From Nannocystineae bacterium (GTDB lineage Bacteria > Myxococcota_A > Polyangia > Haliangiales > Haliangiaceae): a stretch of 38,385 nt of DNA. The notes below the pieces were generated by a model. It was not told the origin of the DNA. It did no database searches and saw only the letters and a list, made by a program, of their open reading frames with translations. This document shows positions 1 through 7,723 of this stretch, piece after piece. The stretch lies in assembly GCA_007133195.1 (NCBI GenBank), contig SLNH01000009.1, positions 1-38,385 of the forward strand. The letters are read 5' to 3'. The translations under genes were made by a program, and so were the position numbers. The stretch's first letter is position 1, and every line of letters begins with the position of its first letter.

Positions 1-638
1 GCCAGCGGGGACATCTGTCGCACCACGGCGGCGATGACCACCAGCGCGATCAGCACGCCGAGCGCCGCGTGCGCGAGCATCAGCGCCATGATCCGCAGCG
101 CGCCGGCACCGGCGGGGCTCGCGCCGAGCTCGGTGAGCTCCCGATAGCTCTCGTGCGCCGCGACGCCGAGCGCGACGGCGGTGGCGTAGACGATGAGGGC
201 CAGCGGCTGCTCGCGACTCCGCGGCAGCGCCGCATAGCGTATAGCCAAATATTTGGCTGCCTCGTAGCTGAGGCCGACCACCGCGATCGCGCTCACCACG
301 CGCGGTAAGGTGAGCTCGGGCGAAGGAGACGAGGCGAGCGGGTGCGCGGCTCCGAGGTTGTCGGCGACGAGCCGCGCGGCCGGACCCGCCACCAGCGCGC
401 CCAGAACGAACAGGCCGACGATGAGCGGTGTGCTCGCGAGGTCCCGCGTTTGCGTGCGCAGCGCGAAAAACCAAACCGCCGCTGGGAAGGTGGCCGCCGC
501 GAGGGCGACGGGAACCGTCATGGGTGCGCTCTCGCCGCCCCACAGCCAATGCTCGGCGAGATACCCGACACCCACGAGGGCGAGCATGCCGAGGATGAGG
601 GCGAGCTCGGCGGAGAGTAGGGGGCGGGCGCGGCGCAT
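1..638 (-). CDS. PrsW-like intramembrane protease, 3' end cut by window
   Basis: The frame is open from the ATG at 636-638 to the window edge, so the C-terminus is missing; 212 residues are visible. They form a multipass membrane protein with hydrophobic segments near residues 10-27, 37-52, 65-80, 110-125, 140-155 and 180-205. Three conserved-looking spots fall in the order expected for the PrsW/CPBP-like membrane metalloprotease superfamily: YEAAKYL (family EExxK), AAHESY (family AxxEN.Y) and LAHAAL (membrane His). PrsW-type proteins cleave membrane substrates such as anti-sigma factors. The motifs are degenerate: the first Glu pair is YE, not EE, and His precedes Glu in the second. It could therefore be a divergent or inactive relative or an unrelated membrane protein. 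The gene lies divergent to the next one. Confidence 0.5.
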   Translation of the reverse strand, partial: MRRARPLLSAELALILGMLALVGVGYLAEHWLWGGESAPMTVPVALAAATFPAAVWFFALRTQTRDLASTPLIVGLFVLGALVAGPAARLVADNLGAAHPLASSPSPELTLPRVVSAIAVVGLSYEAAKYLAIRYAALPRSREQPLALIVYATAVALGVAAHESYRELTELGASPAGAGALRIMALMLAHAALGVLIALVVIAAVVRQMSPL

Positions 639-796
639 GCGGGGGAATATCCTACTTCATGTTGACGGGGGCATGTTCCCGCGAGGAGCTCGTGCTAACG
701 TTAGCAATGATGGCGAGGGAGCGGCCTCGGGGCGGGGCGATTGCGCCCCCGGCGAGGGGGCGGACGGCCCGCCTACCGAAGCGGAGCGAGCAGCCG

Positions 797-1363
797 ATGC
801 GCCGATCGGCGCGGTCGGCGGTCGAAATCGAGGGTCACCGGCTCCTGATCACCAATCCAGAAGGCGCGAGGCGCGCGCTCGACATTCACTGGGCTCGGTT
901 CGCCGTACGCGACGCCTCTGCAGCGCAGCGCTTCGTCCGCGAGCTGACCTTGGAATGCACGAGTGGGGTGGTTTGCTTCATGACGCCGCCAGAGGAGGGC
1001 GCGATCGCGCCGCGGGCTCTCGGCCTCCCGCCCGCGCCGAGCGATGCCTTCGTCTTGGAAGCGGCGGAGTGGGACATCCTTTGTGAGTGGCTGCGCGGCG
1101 GCGGCCGGCTGAGTGGGCGCACAGTCATGGAGTTGGCGAGGCTCGCTCGCGTCGCGACCTCGGCGTTCGCCATCGCAATCGGTGAGATGGCGGCGCGGGT
1201 CGCCAGCGAGATGACCTGGGAGCGCGCGGGGCCCATGCGCGGCAGTGAGGCGGCGCCGAGTGATCTGCTGCGGCCCCTCGAGGAGGAGGCGCGCCACTCG
1301 GCTCGTGCCGGTGACGCGCTCGTGGCCGCGCTCGCCGCGGGCACGAGCATCTCTCGCTCCTGA
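797..1363 (+). CDS. Hypothetical soluble protein
   Basis: A 188-residue protein of unknown function with no signal peptide or membrane segment. The N-terminal part (EIEGHRLLITNP) reads as a short beta-rich module, followed by helical segments rich in Ala, Arg and Glu. I chose the ATG at 797, preceded by a GGAG-like site (783-786). An upstream ATG at 659 would add 46 low-complexity, arginine- and glycine-rich residues unlike the rest. The gene stands alone between a divergent membrane protein and a convergent lipoprotein gene. The opposite strand is also open over this stretch, which is common at this GC content, so the coding call rests on protein-like composition and is moderate. Confidence 0.55.
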   Translation: MRRSARSAVEIEGHRLLITNPEGARRALDIHWARFAVRDASAAQRFVRELTLECTSGVVCFMTPPEEGAIAPRALGLPPAPSDAFVLEAAEWDILCEWLRGGGRLSGRTVMELARLARVATSAFAIAIGEMAARVASEMTWERAGPMRGSEAAPSDLLRPLEEEARHSARAGDALVAALAAGTSISRS

Positions 1364-1415
1364 CAAGCCGCGTCTGTGGGGCCGGGGCGCGAGGCGCGGA
1401 CTCGGCGCAGCCGAC

Positions 1416-2012
1416 CTACCGGCACGCCGCCAGCACGGCCTCGGTGGCGTCGGCCACGTTCGTGAGCCCGTTTTTCGTCCGCGACAGCGAGGCCTCGGCG
1501 GCTGCTCCGCCGCCGCGATCGAGGTCTTCGCCGAGGGACGAAAATCCGTCCGCGAGGTCGCGCAGCGCCGCCTCGAGCTCGGTGTGACGCCGCGCCGCCC
1601 GGTGGTCGGTCGGCCGCAGCCCGGTGAGGGCGTCGGCCGTTAGGGCCGCGTCGCTGGCGAAGCTGTGCACGATGTCGAGGGATGCCGAGGTTGCGACGTC
1701 TTCGCTGGTCTCGTCCGCGCTCACGGCGAAGGCCCGCAAGACGTCGCTCGCCGGTTCGGCGTACCCCGGACACAAGAGCGCATCGCTTGCAGCCGCCTGG
1801 CGGATTGTCTGCGCTAGCGCCGCGAGCTCCGTCGCGGGGACGAGCTCGACTGCGATCTGTTCTGGCGCTCCTTCGGCCCCGTGTCCGCCGTCGGCCAAAG
1901 CGTCCTCGGGCGCCGCCTGGTCTTCGCTGCCGGTGGAGTCGCCTTCGCACGCGGCGCAGGCCAGCGCGGCGAGCCCGAGGAGGGTGCCGATGGGCTGGCG
2001 CCGAGGGATCAT
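1416..2012 (-). CDS. Putative helical lipoprotein
   Basis: A 198-residue secreted protein. The ATG at 2012 gives an N-terminus MIPRRQPIGTLLGL with a hydrophobic core ending in LACAAC, a loose lipobox, followed by an acidic linker rich in Asp, Glu, Ser and Gly. The rest is predicted mostly alpha-helical with few aromatics, which fits a periplasmic or surface helical bundle; I do not recognise a family. Longer starts up to 2144 exist but would bury the signal peptide. A strong -10-like box, TATACT, ends six bases before the ATG and no Shine-Dalgarno sequence is present, so leaderless translation is likely. It is divergent from the next lipoprotein gene. Confidence 0.6.
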   Translation of the reverse strand: MIPRRQPIGTLLGLAALACAACEGDSTGSEDQAAPEDALADGGHGAEGAPEQIAVELVPATELAALAQTIRQAAASDALLCPGYAEPASDVLRAFAVSADETSEDVATSASLDIVHSFASDAALTADALTGLRPTDHRAARRHTELEAALRDLADGFSSLGEDLDRGGGAAAEASLSRTKNGLTNVADATEAVLAACR

Positions 2013-2018
2013 CGGAAT

Positions 2019-2047
2019 AGTATAGGCCGCCCGCCTGTGGGCTCCAA
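2019..2047 (-). promoter_or_regulatory. Candidate sigma70-type promoter, leaderless
   Basis: Reading the minus strand, TTGGAG (2047-2042) and TATACT (2024-2019) are separated by 17 bases. The -10 matches consensus at five of six positions and the -35 at three. The predicted start of transcription falls on the A of the ATG at 2012. Confidence 0.45.
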
Positions 2048-2181
2048 TCGCCGCGCGACCTCGCGACGAGCTTCCGGACCATCCACGCCCGCCGCGCGCC
2101 ATCGCGATCTGCATGCCCCCGCCGGCCCGCCGGAGATGACGCAAAGTTGCGGATCCGGACGGGCGTCACTAGGCTCGGGGC

Positions 2182-2562
2182 ATGAAGAGCGCCCGAGCCG
2201 CCGCATTGGCCACCGCGCTGGCGCTGTCCGCGCTGACGTTGGTCGCGTGCCAGCAGAGCGCCGAGGTGTCGCGCGCGGTCGGCGCGATGTGCGACGAGAA
2301 GGCCGAGTGCGACGAGCGCTGCATGCCGCCAGACGCGCTCACCCCCGGCGGATTCTGTACGCTCAGCTGTTTGAACGACGGCGACTGCCCGGCGGACACG
2401 CGCTGCGCGGACGTGGAGGGCGGCGTGTGTCTGTTCGCGTGCCAGCACGATTTGCAGTGTGAGTTTCTCGGCCAGGACTGGGGCTGCAGCGAGGAAGAGC
2501 TCCTGTCGGATGACCCCGAGGAGATCGACGAGGTGGAAGTTTGTCTCGGCTCGCCGCAGTAA
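2182..2562 (+). CDS. Cysteine-rich lipoprotein
   Basis: A 126-residue protein with a clear lipoprotein signal: MKSAR, a hydrophobic core and the lipobox LVAC near residue 23. The mature part holds about eleven Cys in a pattern such as CDEKAECDERC, CTLSCLNDGDC and CLFACQHDLQC, resembling the small disulfide-rich domains common in myxobacterial surface lipoproteins. The function is unknown; a secreted binding or structural role is an inference. The start is the first ATG and places the signal peptide correctly. The next gene begins inside its last codons (TTG at 2541), so the two are probably translated together. Confidence 0.75.
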   Translation: MKSARAAALATALALSALTLVACQQSAEVSRAVGAMCDEKAECDERCMPPDALTPGGFCTLSCLNDGDCPADTRCADVEGGVCLFACQHDLQCEFLGQDWGCSEEELLSDDPEEIDEVEVCLGSPQ

Positions 2563-3455
2563 TCGGCTGTGTGATGGCTGTGTCCGCCGCGGCGGCTTTG
2601 GCCGATGAGGCCGCCGCCGGGACGCCTGGTGAGAGCCGGCCGTCGCCGGCGGGCGGCGCCGACCCTGCGGCCGGCGTGCTCGCCCAGGCGGAGCCAGCGG
2701 GCGCGGATCGCGAAGGCGCGGCCGGGGAGTCGGCCGGGGAGTCGGCCGAAGATCTGGCCGAGGATCCCGCCTCACCTGACGCGGACGGGGGCACAGAGGC
2801 CCGCCCGCTGCCGGAGGTGCCGCAGTCATCGCCGTTTCCCGATGATTCGGAGCCTTCACCAGAGCCTTCAGGCGACGCCGCTGCGGACACCAGCGCCGCG
2901 GACGGGGAGGGGCAGGCGGACCCCACACCGCAAGACCCTCTCCCCGGCGAGCAGGAGCTCGGTGCGAGTCTCGGCCTGGCGCTGGGAGGCGGCAGCACGC
3001 CAGGGGGGCTGCGGATCGGCGGCCGCTACTACTACCGGCTATCCAGCAGGGACTGGTTCGACGCGGGGGTGGGGTTTACGTTCGGGAGCTCGCGCGAGGC
3101 CTGCTTTCGCGATCGGCGCGATGACGTCGTTTGTGACCACGGGTTCGCGAGCGGATTCGCCGCCGAGGTGCGCGCGGGGGGAATCCGCTTTTTCGGCTCT
3201 GACGACACCTTCAGCCCTTACGCACGGCTCGGCGTCGCCGGGCGCATCATCGCCTTCCCCGGCGACGAGGTGCGGGGCATCGCGGCCCCGGCGTTCGTCG
3301 GCGCCGGGGTGCGCGCCCGCGTGCACGACTTCGTCGCGGTCACCGGCGGGGCCGAATTTCTGTCCGGTCCCGCGTGGATGAGCCGCGGCATGGGCCTCGA
3401 GCCCCACGCCTCGTTCGCGGTCTCCGCGGGCGTCGAGTTCACCGTGGTGGACTGA
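2541..3455 (+). CDS. Predicted outer-membrane beta-barrel protein with Pro/Ala-rich linker
   Basis: A 304-residue secreted protein. The TTG at 2541 follows AGGTGG (2531-2536) and gives a good signal peptide cleaved after AAALA near residue 21. Residues about 25-135 are low-complexity, rich in Ala, Pro, Glu, Asp, Gly and Ser, and include a 12-bp tandem duplication that encodes GESA twice. Residues about 138-304 alternate hydrophobic and polar residues with Gly and aromatics (GGRYYYRLS, FDAGVGFTFG) and end SAGVEFTVVD, typical of a small eight-stranded outer-membrane barrel. Overlap with the upstream lipoprotein gene suggests an operon. The ligand or function is unknown. Alternative starts at 2571 (GTG) and 2574 (ATG) would shorten the signal peptide. 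Confidence 0.72.
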   Translation: MSRLAAVIGCVMAVSAAAALADEAAAGTPGESRPSPAGGADPAAGVLAQAEPAGADREGAAGESAGESAEDLAEDPASPDADGGTEARPLPEVPQSSPFPDDSEPSPEPSGDAAADTSAADGEGQADPTPQDPLPGEQELGASLGLALGGGSTPGGLRIGGRYYYRLSSRDWFDAGVGFTFGSSREACFRDRRDDVVCDHGFASGFAAEVRAGGIRFFGSDDTFSPYARLGVAGRIIAFPGDEVRGIAAPAFVGAGVRARVHDFVAVTGGAEFLSGPAWMSRGMGLEPHASFAVSAGVEFTVVD

Positions 3456-3465
3456 ACACGGCCAG

Positions 3466-3861
3466 CTATCGACCCGGGGCGCCGGACCGCGTCGCGCCCG
3501 GCGCCTGCGGGAGCACGATTCGCGGGCGCTCGGGGTGGCGCCGATACAGCAGCACGGTTCGCCCCAGCACCTGCGCGACGTGACTCGAGGTTCCCTCCGC
3601 CAGCGCGGCGCCGGCCTCGCGGGGCGCCTCCGGCGCGCCCTGTCCGAGCTTCACCTTGACGAGCTCGTGGGTGAGGAGCGCCTCGTCGAGCGCCGAGATC
3701 ACGGCCTCGCTCACGCCCTCCCTCCCTACGGAGACCGCCGCCGTGAGGTGGTGCCCGCGCGCGCGAAGAAACCGTTTCTGCTTTCCGGTCAGTCCGGACG
3801 GTAAATCCCCTGGCTCGCCGGTGCCGTGATCGATGTCTCGGGCGTCGTCCTCGGGTCTCAT
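3466..3861 (-). CDS. yhbY: YhbY-family (CRM domain) RNA-binding protein
   Basis: A 131-residue protein. After a short acidic leader, LTGKQKRFLRARGHHL begins a CRS1-YhbY (CRM) fold that continues through VSVGREGVSEAV and ALLTHELVKVKLG; the family GxxG loop appears here as VGREG. Family members bind pre-50S ribosomal particles. About 25 extra residues at each end exceed the roughly 100 of the E. coli protein. The ATG at 3861 overlaps the stop codon of pepP (TGATG), so translation is probably coupled to pepP. It is the last gene of the minus-strand cluster and ends head-on against the outer-membrane protein gene, with ten bases between the two stop codons. Confidence 0.85.
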   Translation of the reverse strand: MRPEDDARDIDHGTGEPGDLPSGLTGKQKRFLRARGHHLTAAVSVGREGVSEAVISALDEALLTHELVKVKLGQGAPEAPREAGAALAEGTSSHVAQVLGRTVLLYRRHPERPRIVLPQAPGATRSGAPGR

Positions 3862-5189
3862 CAGCTGGCCTCTGCGTCGTGAAGGCGCGCCCGGCACGCC
3901 TGTTCGATCTCGCTCACGCTTTTGGGCGTGCCCGCCGACAGCACCTCGGGCGCACCGTCCGTGATGGCCACATCGTCCTCGATGCGCACGCCGATGCCGC
4001 GCAGCTCGGCCGGGACCTCTTCGGCCTCGGAGATATACAGCCCCGGCTCGATGGTGATCACCATCCCCGGCTCGAGCGGCCGCGGCTTTTTGCTCACGCT
4101 ATAGGTCCCGACGTCGTGCACGTCCATGCCGAGCCAGTGCGAGGTCTGGTGCGGGTAAAAGCGCTTGTAGCTCTCGTCCTCGATGCGCGCCGAAGCGGGG
4201 CCCTCGAGGAGGCCGAGCTCGACCATGCCCTCGGTGAGGATCGACACGCAGCGATCGTGAAGATCGGCGAGCGTTCCGCCGGGCCTGGCGAGCTCGATCG
4301 CCTCGCGCTGGGCGCGGAGGACGAGCTCGTAGACCTGGCGCTGAGGCGGGGAAAACTGCCCGCTCGCCGGGAACGTGCGCGTGACGTCGGCCGTGTGGAA
4401 CTCGAACTCGCAGCCCGCGTCGATGAGGACGAGCTCCTCGCCGGTGAGCGTGCGGTCGTTTTCCACGTAGTGAAGGATGGTCGCGTTTTCACCCGAGCCC
4501 ACGATGGTGCCGTACCCTGGACCCGCGCCGCCCCGACGCCGAAACGTGTAGTCGACGAGCGCCTCGAGCTCCCTTTCGGTGATGCCCGCCCCGGCGCTCG
4601 CCATGGCCGCGCGGTGCGCCTCGCCCGTGATCGCCGCCGCGCGGCGTAGGGTCTCGAGCTCGCCTTCGTCCTTTCTGAGCCGCATCTCGTGGAGGCTGTA
4701 ATGGGGGTCGGCGATCCGAGCGGGCGGACGCTTCCCCTTGCGGGGCCTTCGGCGCAAGCTGGCGATGGCTTCGCCCACGGTCCGGTCGGCCTCCGGGTTT
4801 TCGCCGACCGGATACACGAGCTCGGTGGCGTTGGCCAACAAGTCCGAAAGCCGGCCTTCGAGCTCCTCGATGGGATGCGCCTCGTCTGCGCCGAACTGAC
4901 CCAGCGCGCCCTCGACGCCGATGCGACGTCCCTCCCAGCGCTCGCGATCGGGATCTTTATCCCTCACGAACAGCACGTACGGCGCGCTCGAGCCCGGCCG
5001 CAGAACGAGCGCCGACTCCGGCTCGGCAAGGCCGGTTAAGTAGTAGAAGTCCGACGACGTCCGGTAGGGGTAGGTGACGTCGGCGTTTCGCGTCTTTTCG
5101 GGGGGCGCCATCAACAGAATCACGGCCCCGTCGCCGACGAGGTCCATGAGACGCTGCCTGCGCCGCTCGTAGGTCGCGCGATCTGCCAT
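3861..5189 (-). CDS. pepP: Xaa-Pro aminopeptidase, M24 family
   Basis: A 442-residue cytoplasmic metallopeptidase that removes an N-terminal residue preceding proline. The N-terminal creatinase-like domain (about 1-170) has the family signature RTSSDFYYLTGL. The pita-bread catalytic domain follows, with the dinuclear metal ligands visible: Asp in LIDAG (about 255), Asp in TADVTR (about 267), His in SHWLGMD (about 350), Glu in TIEPG (about 381) and Glu in VRIEDD (about 404). Length matches E. coli PepP. The ATG at 5189 gives MADRATYERRR; a longer open frame upstream is arginine-rich antisense to the ROK gene. It lies 77 bp after the ROK kinase gene and overlaps yhbY by one base. Confidence 0.93.
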   Translation of the reverse strand: MADRATYERRRQRLMDLVGDGAVILLMAPPEKTRNADVTYPYRTSSDFYYLTGLAEPESALVLRPGSSAPYVLFVRDKDPDRERWEGRRIGVEGALGQFGADEAHPIEELEGRLSDLLANATELVYPVGENPEADRTVGEAIASLRRRPRKGKRPPARIADPHYSLHEMRLRKDEGELETLRRAAAITGEAHRAAMASAGAGITERELEALVDYTFRRRGGAGPGYGTIVGSGENATILHYVENDRTLTGEELVLIDAGCEFEFHTADVTRTFPASGQFSPPQRQVYELVLRAQREAIELARPGGTLADLHDRCVSILTEGMVELGLLEGPASARIEDESYKRFYPHQTSHWLGMDVHDVGTYSVSKKPRPLEPGMVITIEPGLYISEAEEVPAELRGIGVRIEDDVAITDGAPEVLSAGTPKSVSEIEQACRARLHDAEAS

Positions 5190-5266
5190 GCCCGCCCTAT
5201 AGCACGGATGGCCCGCCCCGGTGTGGGGGCGGCGGTGAGCGCATCGGCTCGGGCGAGCGCGCCGGT

Positions 5267-6256
5267 TCAGGGGCGCGCCGCGAGCAGCGCGCTGCCCACG
5301 ATGCCCGCGTCGTCCCCGAGCGCCGCGGTGGTGACCTCCACCGACGCGAGCGCAGGCGGATTGCAATACGCCTCGAACGCGGCGACCACCTGCTCGCGTA
5401 GCACGGGTGTGCGGGACAAAACGCCACCGCCGAGGATGAGCCGCTGCGGATTGAGGAGTGTGACCGCGTTGGCGAGGGTGGCGCCGAGGAGCGGCGCGAC
5501 CTCGGCGTACAGCGCGAGCGCGTAGGCGTCCCCGCCGGCGGCGGCGACGTCGACGTGGCTGAGGCGCACATGGTCCGGGCCGCCCCCCAGGTCCACGGCG
5601 CGCGAGCTGGCGCCGGCGGCGAGCTCGTCGCGCACGCGGCGCTCGAGGAAGCTGCCGCCCGCGTAGGCCTCGACGCACCCGCGCAGCCCGCACGCGCACA
5701 GGCGGGCGTCGTCGCCCAGGACGACCTTCATGTGGCCGATTTCGGCCGCGCAGTGGTCGCTGCCGGTGATGAGCTCGCCCCCCGCGACGATGCCGCCGCC
5801 CACGCCCGTGCCCACGAACACCGCGAGCAAGTCGCGGGCGCCCCGCCCGGCGCCGACGACGTGTTCGCCGTAGGTAATCGCGTTGACGTCGTTGTAAATG
5901 CCGACGGGAAACCGGGGCCCGAGCCGCGCGCGCATGAGGTCGCCGAGCGCGACGTCCCGCCAGTGCAGGTGCGGCGACTGCGCCACCACGCCCTCGTGGC
6001 CGCGAAGCATGCCCGCGAAGCCAATGCCCACCGGGACTGTGTCGTCCACGTCGGACGCGATGTCGAACACGAGGCGCGCGAGCCGGTCGGCGATGATCTC
6101 GGGGCCGCGGTCATCGCCGGTGAGCTCGCGGTGATGGCGGACCGGCTCGATAGCGGAGTCTGCCCCGGGGCGGGCGAGAAGCTCGAGCGGGTCGCGGAAC
6201 AGGGCGGCGCGCAGGTTGGTGCCGCCGAGATCGATACCGATCGCGTACGCTGTCAT
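5267..6256 (-). CDS. ROK-family sugar kinase, probable glucokinase
   Basis: A 329-residue ATP-dependent hexose kinase. Visible motifs are the phosphate loop DLGGTN near residue 9, the catalytic Asp in YNDVNA, the second phosphate loop FVGTGVGGG, and the ROK zinc site CACGLRGC (about 185-195) after EIGH, which sets the sugar pocket. The substrate is most likely glucose, but mannose or N-acetyl-hexosamine cannot be excluded. Its ATG overlaps the phosphomannomutase stop by four bases (ATGA), so the kinase and mutase are probably made together, which suggests it supplies hexose-6-phosphate to that enzyme. No HTH domain is present, so it is an enzyme and not a ROK repressor. Confidence 0.9.
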   Translation of the reverse strand: MTAYAIGIDLGGTNLRAALFRDPLELLARPGADSAIEPVRHHRELTGDDRGPEIIADRLARLVFDIASDVDDTVPVGIGFAGMLRGHEGVVAQSPHLHWRDVALGDLMRARLGPRFPVGIYNDVNAITYGEHVVGAGRGARDLLAVFVGTGVGGGIVAGGELITGSDHCAAEIGHMKVVLGDDARLCACGLRGCVEAYAGGSFLERRVRDELAAGASSRAVDLGGGPDHVRLSHVDVAAAGGDAYALALYAEVAPLLGATLANAVTLLNPQRLILGGGVLSRTPVLREQVVAAFEAYCNPPALASVEVTTAALGDDAGIVGSALLAARP

Positions 6257-7653
6257 GACGAAAGCTCCGTCACGGCGTCCTCGACGGCGCTTTGGACGCC
6301 TTCGGCGATCGCCTCGAGGCGCGCCTCGTCGTCCGCCTCGCAGCGCACGACGAGCGCGGGCTGGGTGTTGGAGGCGCGCACGAGACCCCAGCCGCCCGTA
6401 AAGCGGACGCGGACGCCGTCGATCGCCACGACCGACAGCGCGTCGTGCCTCGCGCGCAGGCGCTCGCCGGCGCGTCGCACCACCTCGAACTTGCGTTCGT
6501 CGTCGCAGTCGATGCGCATCTCCGGCGTCGCGAAGGTTTCGGGGAGCGTGCTCGCGAGCTCCGCGAGCGACCGCGCCTCCCGAGACAAAAGCTCGAGGAG
6601 CCTCGCGCCGGCGTACAGGGCGTCGTCGAAGCCCGGGTAGCGGTCGTTGAAGAACAAGTGGCCGCTCATCTCGCCGCCGAGCGCCGCGCCCTCATCTCGA
6701 ATTTTGGCCTTGATGAGCGAGTGGCCGACCTTCCACATGATCGGGCGCCCGCCGGCGCGCTCGAGCTCGTCGTACAGCGCCTGCGAGCACTTGACTTCGG
6801 CGACGAACGCCGCGCCCGGCCGGCGGGCCAGGATGTCGCGCCCGAACAGGATCATGAGCTGGTCGCCCCACAAAACGCGGCCTCCGCCGTCGATGACGCC
6901 CAAGCGATCGGCGTCGCCGTCGAGGGCGAGGCCGAGCTCCGCGCCTTCGCGCGCCACTGCCTCGCGGAGATCGGCCAGATTTTCGACCTCGGTGGGATCG
7001 GGGTGGTGGTTCGGGAACCGGCCGTCCATCTCGCAGAAAAGCGGGACGACGTCGAACCCGAGGCGGCGGTAGAGCGAAAGCGCGGCCGGGCCGCCGGCGC
7101 CGTTTCCGGCGTCGACGACGACCCTGGGCCGGCGCGGGCCGAGATCGAGGGCGGCCTCGGCGTGATCGAGATAAGCGGGGAGCACGTCGGCAGGGCGCAC
7201 CTGTCCGCGCTCGTGCGCCGGGAGCGAGCGGATGTCACCGCTGGCGATGCGGTCGCCGAGCGCGCCGATGGCATCGCCGAACAGCGCCTCTTTTCCGGCG
7301 AGGATTTTGAAACCGTTGTCCCCGGGAGGATTGTGGCTGCCCGTGATCACCACCGCGCCGGCGGCCGGCAGGTGGTGCGAGGCGAAGTACAAAACGGGCG
7401 TGGGGACCACGCCGATATCCACCACGTCCGCGCCGCCCTCTGTGATGCCGTCGGCGAGCGCGTCGAAGATCCGCGGCGAGGTGAGCCGGCAGTCGCGGCC
7501 GACGATCACCTCGAAAGGCTCCGCTGATTCGGCGTCTCGCCGCGCACGGAGCGCGGCCGCGATGGCGCGGCCGAGATCGTGCACGAAGCTTCCGGTGAGG
7601 TCGCGGTCGGCGTCGCCTCGAATGTCGTACTCGCGGAAGACCTGGGGATTCAT
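6253..7653 (-). CDS. Phosphomannomutase/phosphoglucomutase
   Basis: A 466-residue alpha-D-phosphohexomutase that interconverts hexose-6-phosphate and hexose-1-phosphate. It starts FREYDIRG, typical of AlgC/ManB enzymes. The phosphoserine loop is TGSHNP (Ser about 105), the Mg-binding loop is DGDADR (about 245), the sugar-specificity loop is GEMSGH and the phosphate-binding loop is RASNTQP (about 425). All active-site elements are intact, and the length fits dual-specificity PMM/PGM enzymes. I chose the ATG at 7653 because the frame above it crosses a repeated intergenic motif. It follows manC by 66 bp and overlaps the ROK kinase gene, so its mannose-1-phosphate would feed ManC directly. Confidence 0.93.
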   Translation of the reverse strand: MNPQVFREYDIRGDADRDLTGSFVHDLGRAIAAALRARRDAESAEPFEVIVGRDCRLTSPRIFDALADGITEGGADVVDIGVVPTPVLYFASHHLPAAGAVVITGSHNPPGDNGFKILAGKEALFGDAIGALGDRIASGDIRSLPAHERGQVRPADVLPAYLDHAEAALDLGPRRPRVVVDAGNGAGGPAALSLYRRLGFDVVPLFCEMDGRFPNHHPDPTEVENLADLREAVAREGAELGLALDGDADRLGVIDGGGRVLWGDQLMILFGRDILARRPGAAFVAEVKCSQALYDELERAGGRPIMWKVGHSLIKAKIRDEGAALGGEMSGHLFFNDRYPGFDDALYAGARLLELLSREARSLAELASTLPETFATPEMRIDCDDERKFEVVRRAGERLRARHDALSVVAIDGVRVRFTGGWGLVRASNTQPALVVRCEADDEARLEAIAEGVQSAVEDAVTELSS

Positions 7654-7693
7654 GACCCGAGCTCGCTGCGCTTGGATGACCGCCGCGGGGGAG

Positions 7694-7723
7694 AGGCACG
7701 CAGATTTTGGGGACACCCCCTAG
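7694..7723. repeat. Solo copy of REP/MITE-like motif at the manC stop codon
   Basis: The plus strand reads AGGCACGC, eight variable bases, then GGGACACCCCCTAG. The same two blocks with the same eight-base spacing occur at 27688-27717. On the minus strand the motif begins with the TAG stop codon of manC. It fills about half of the manC-phosphomannomutase gap. Confidence 0.6.

Noticed and set aside
886-2928. 680-codon open frame on the minus strand
   Set aside because: It crosses three better-supported genes, is Arg/Pro/Ala-rich with no domain, and arises from high GC on the opposite strand.
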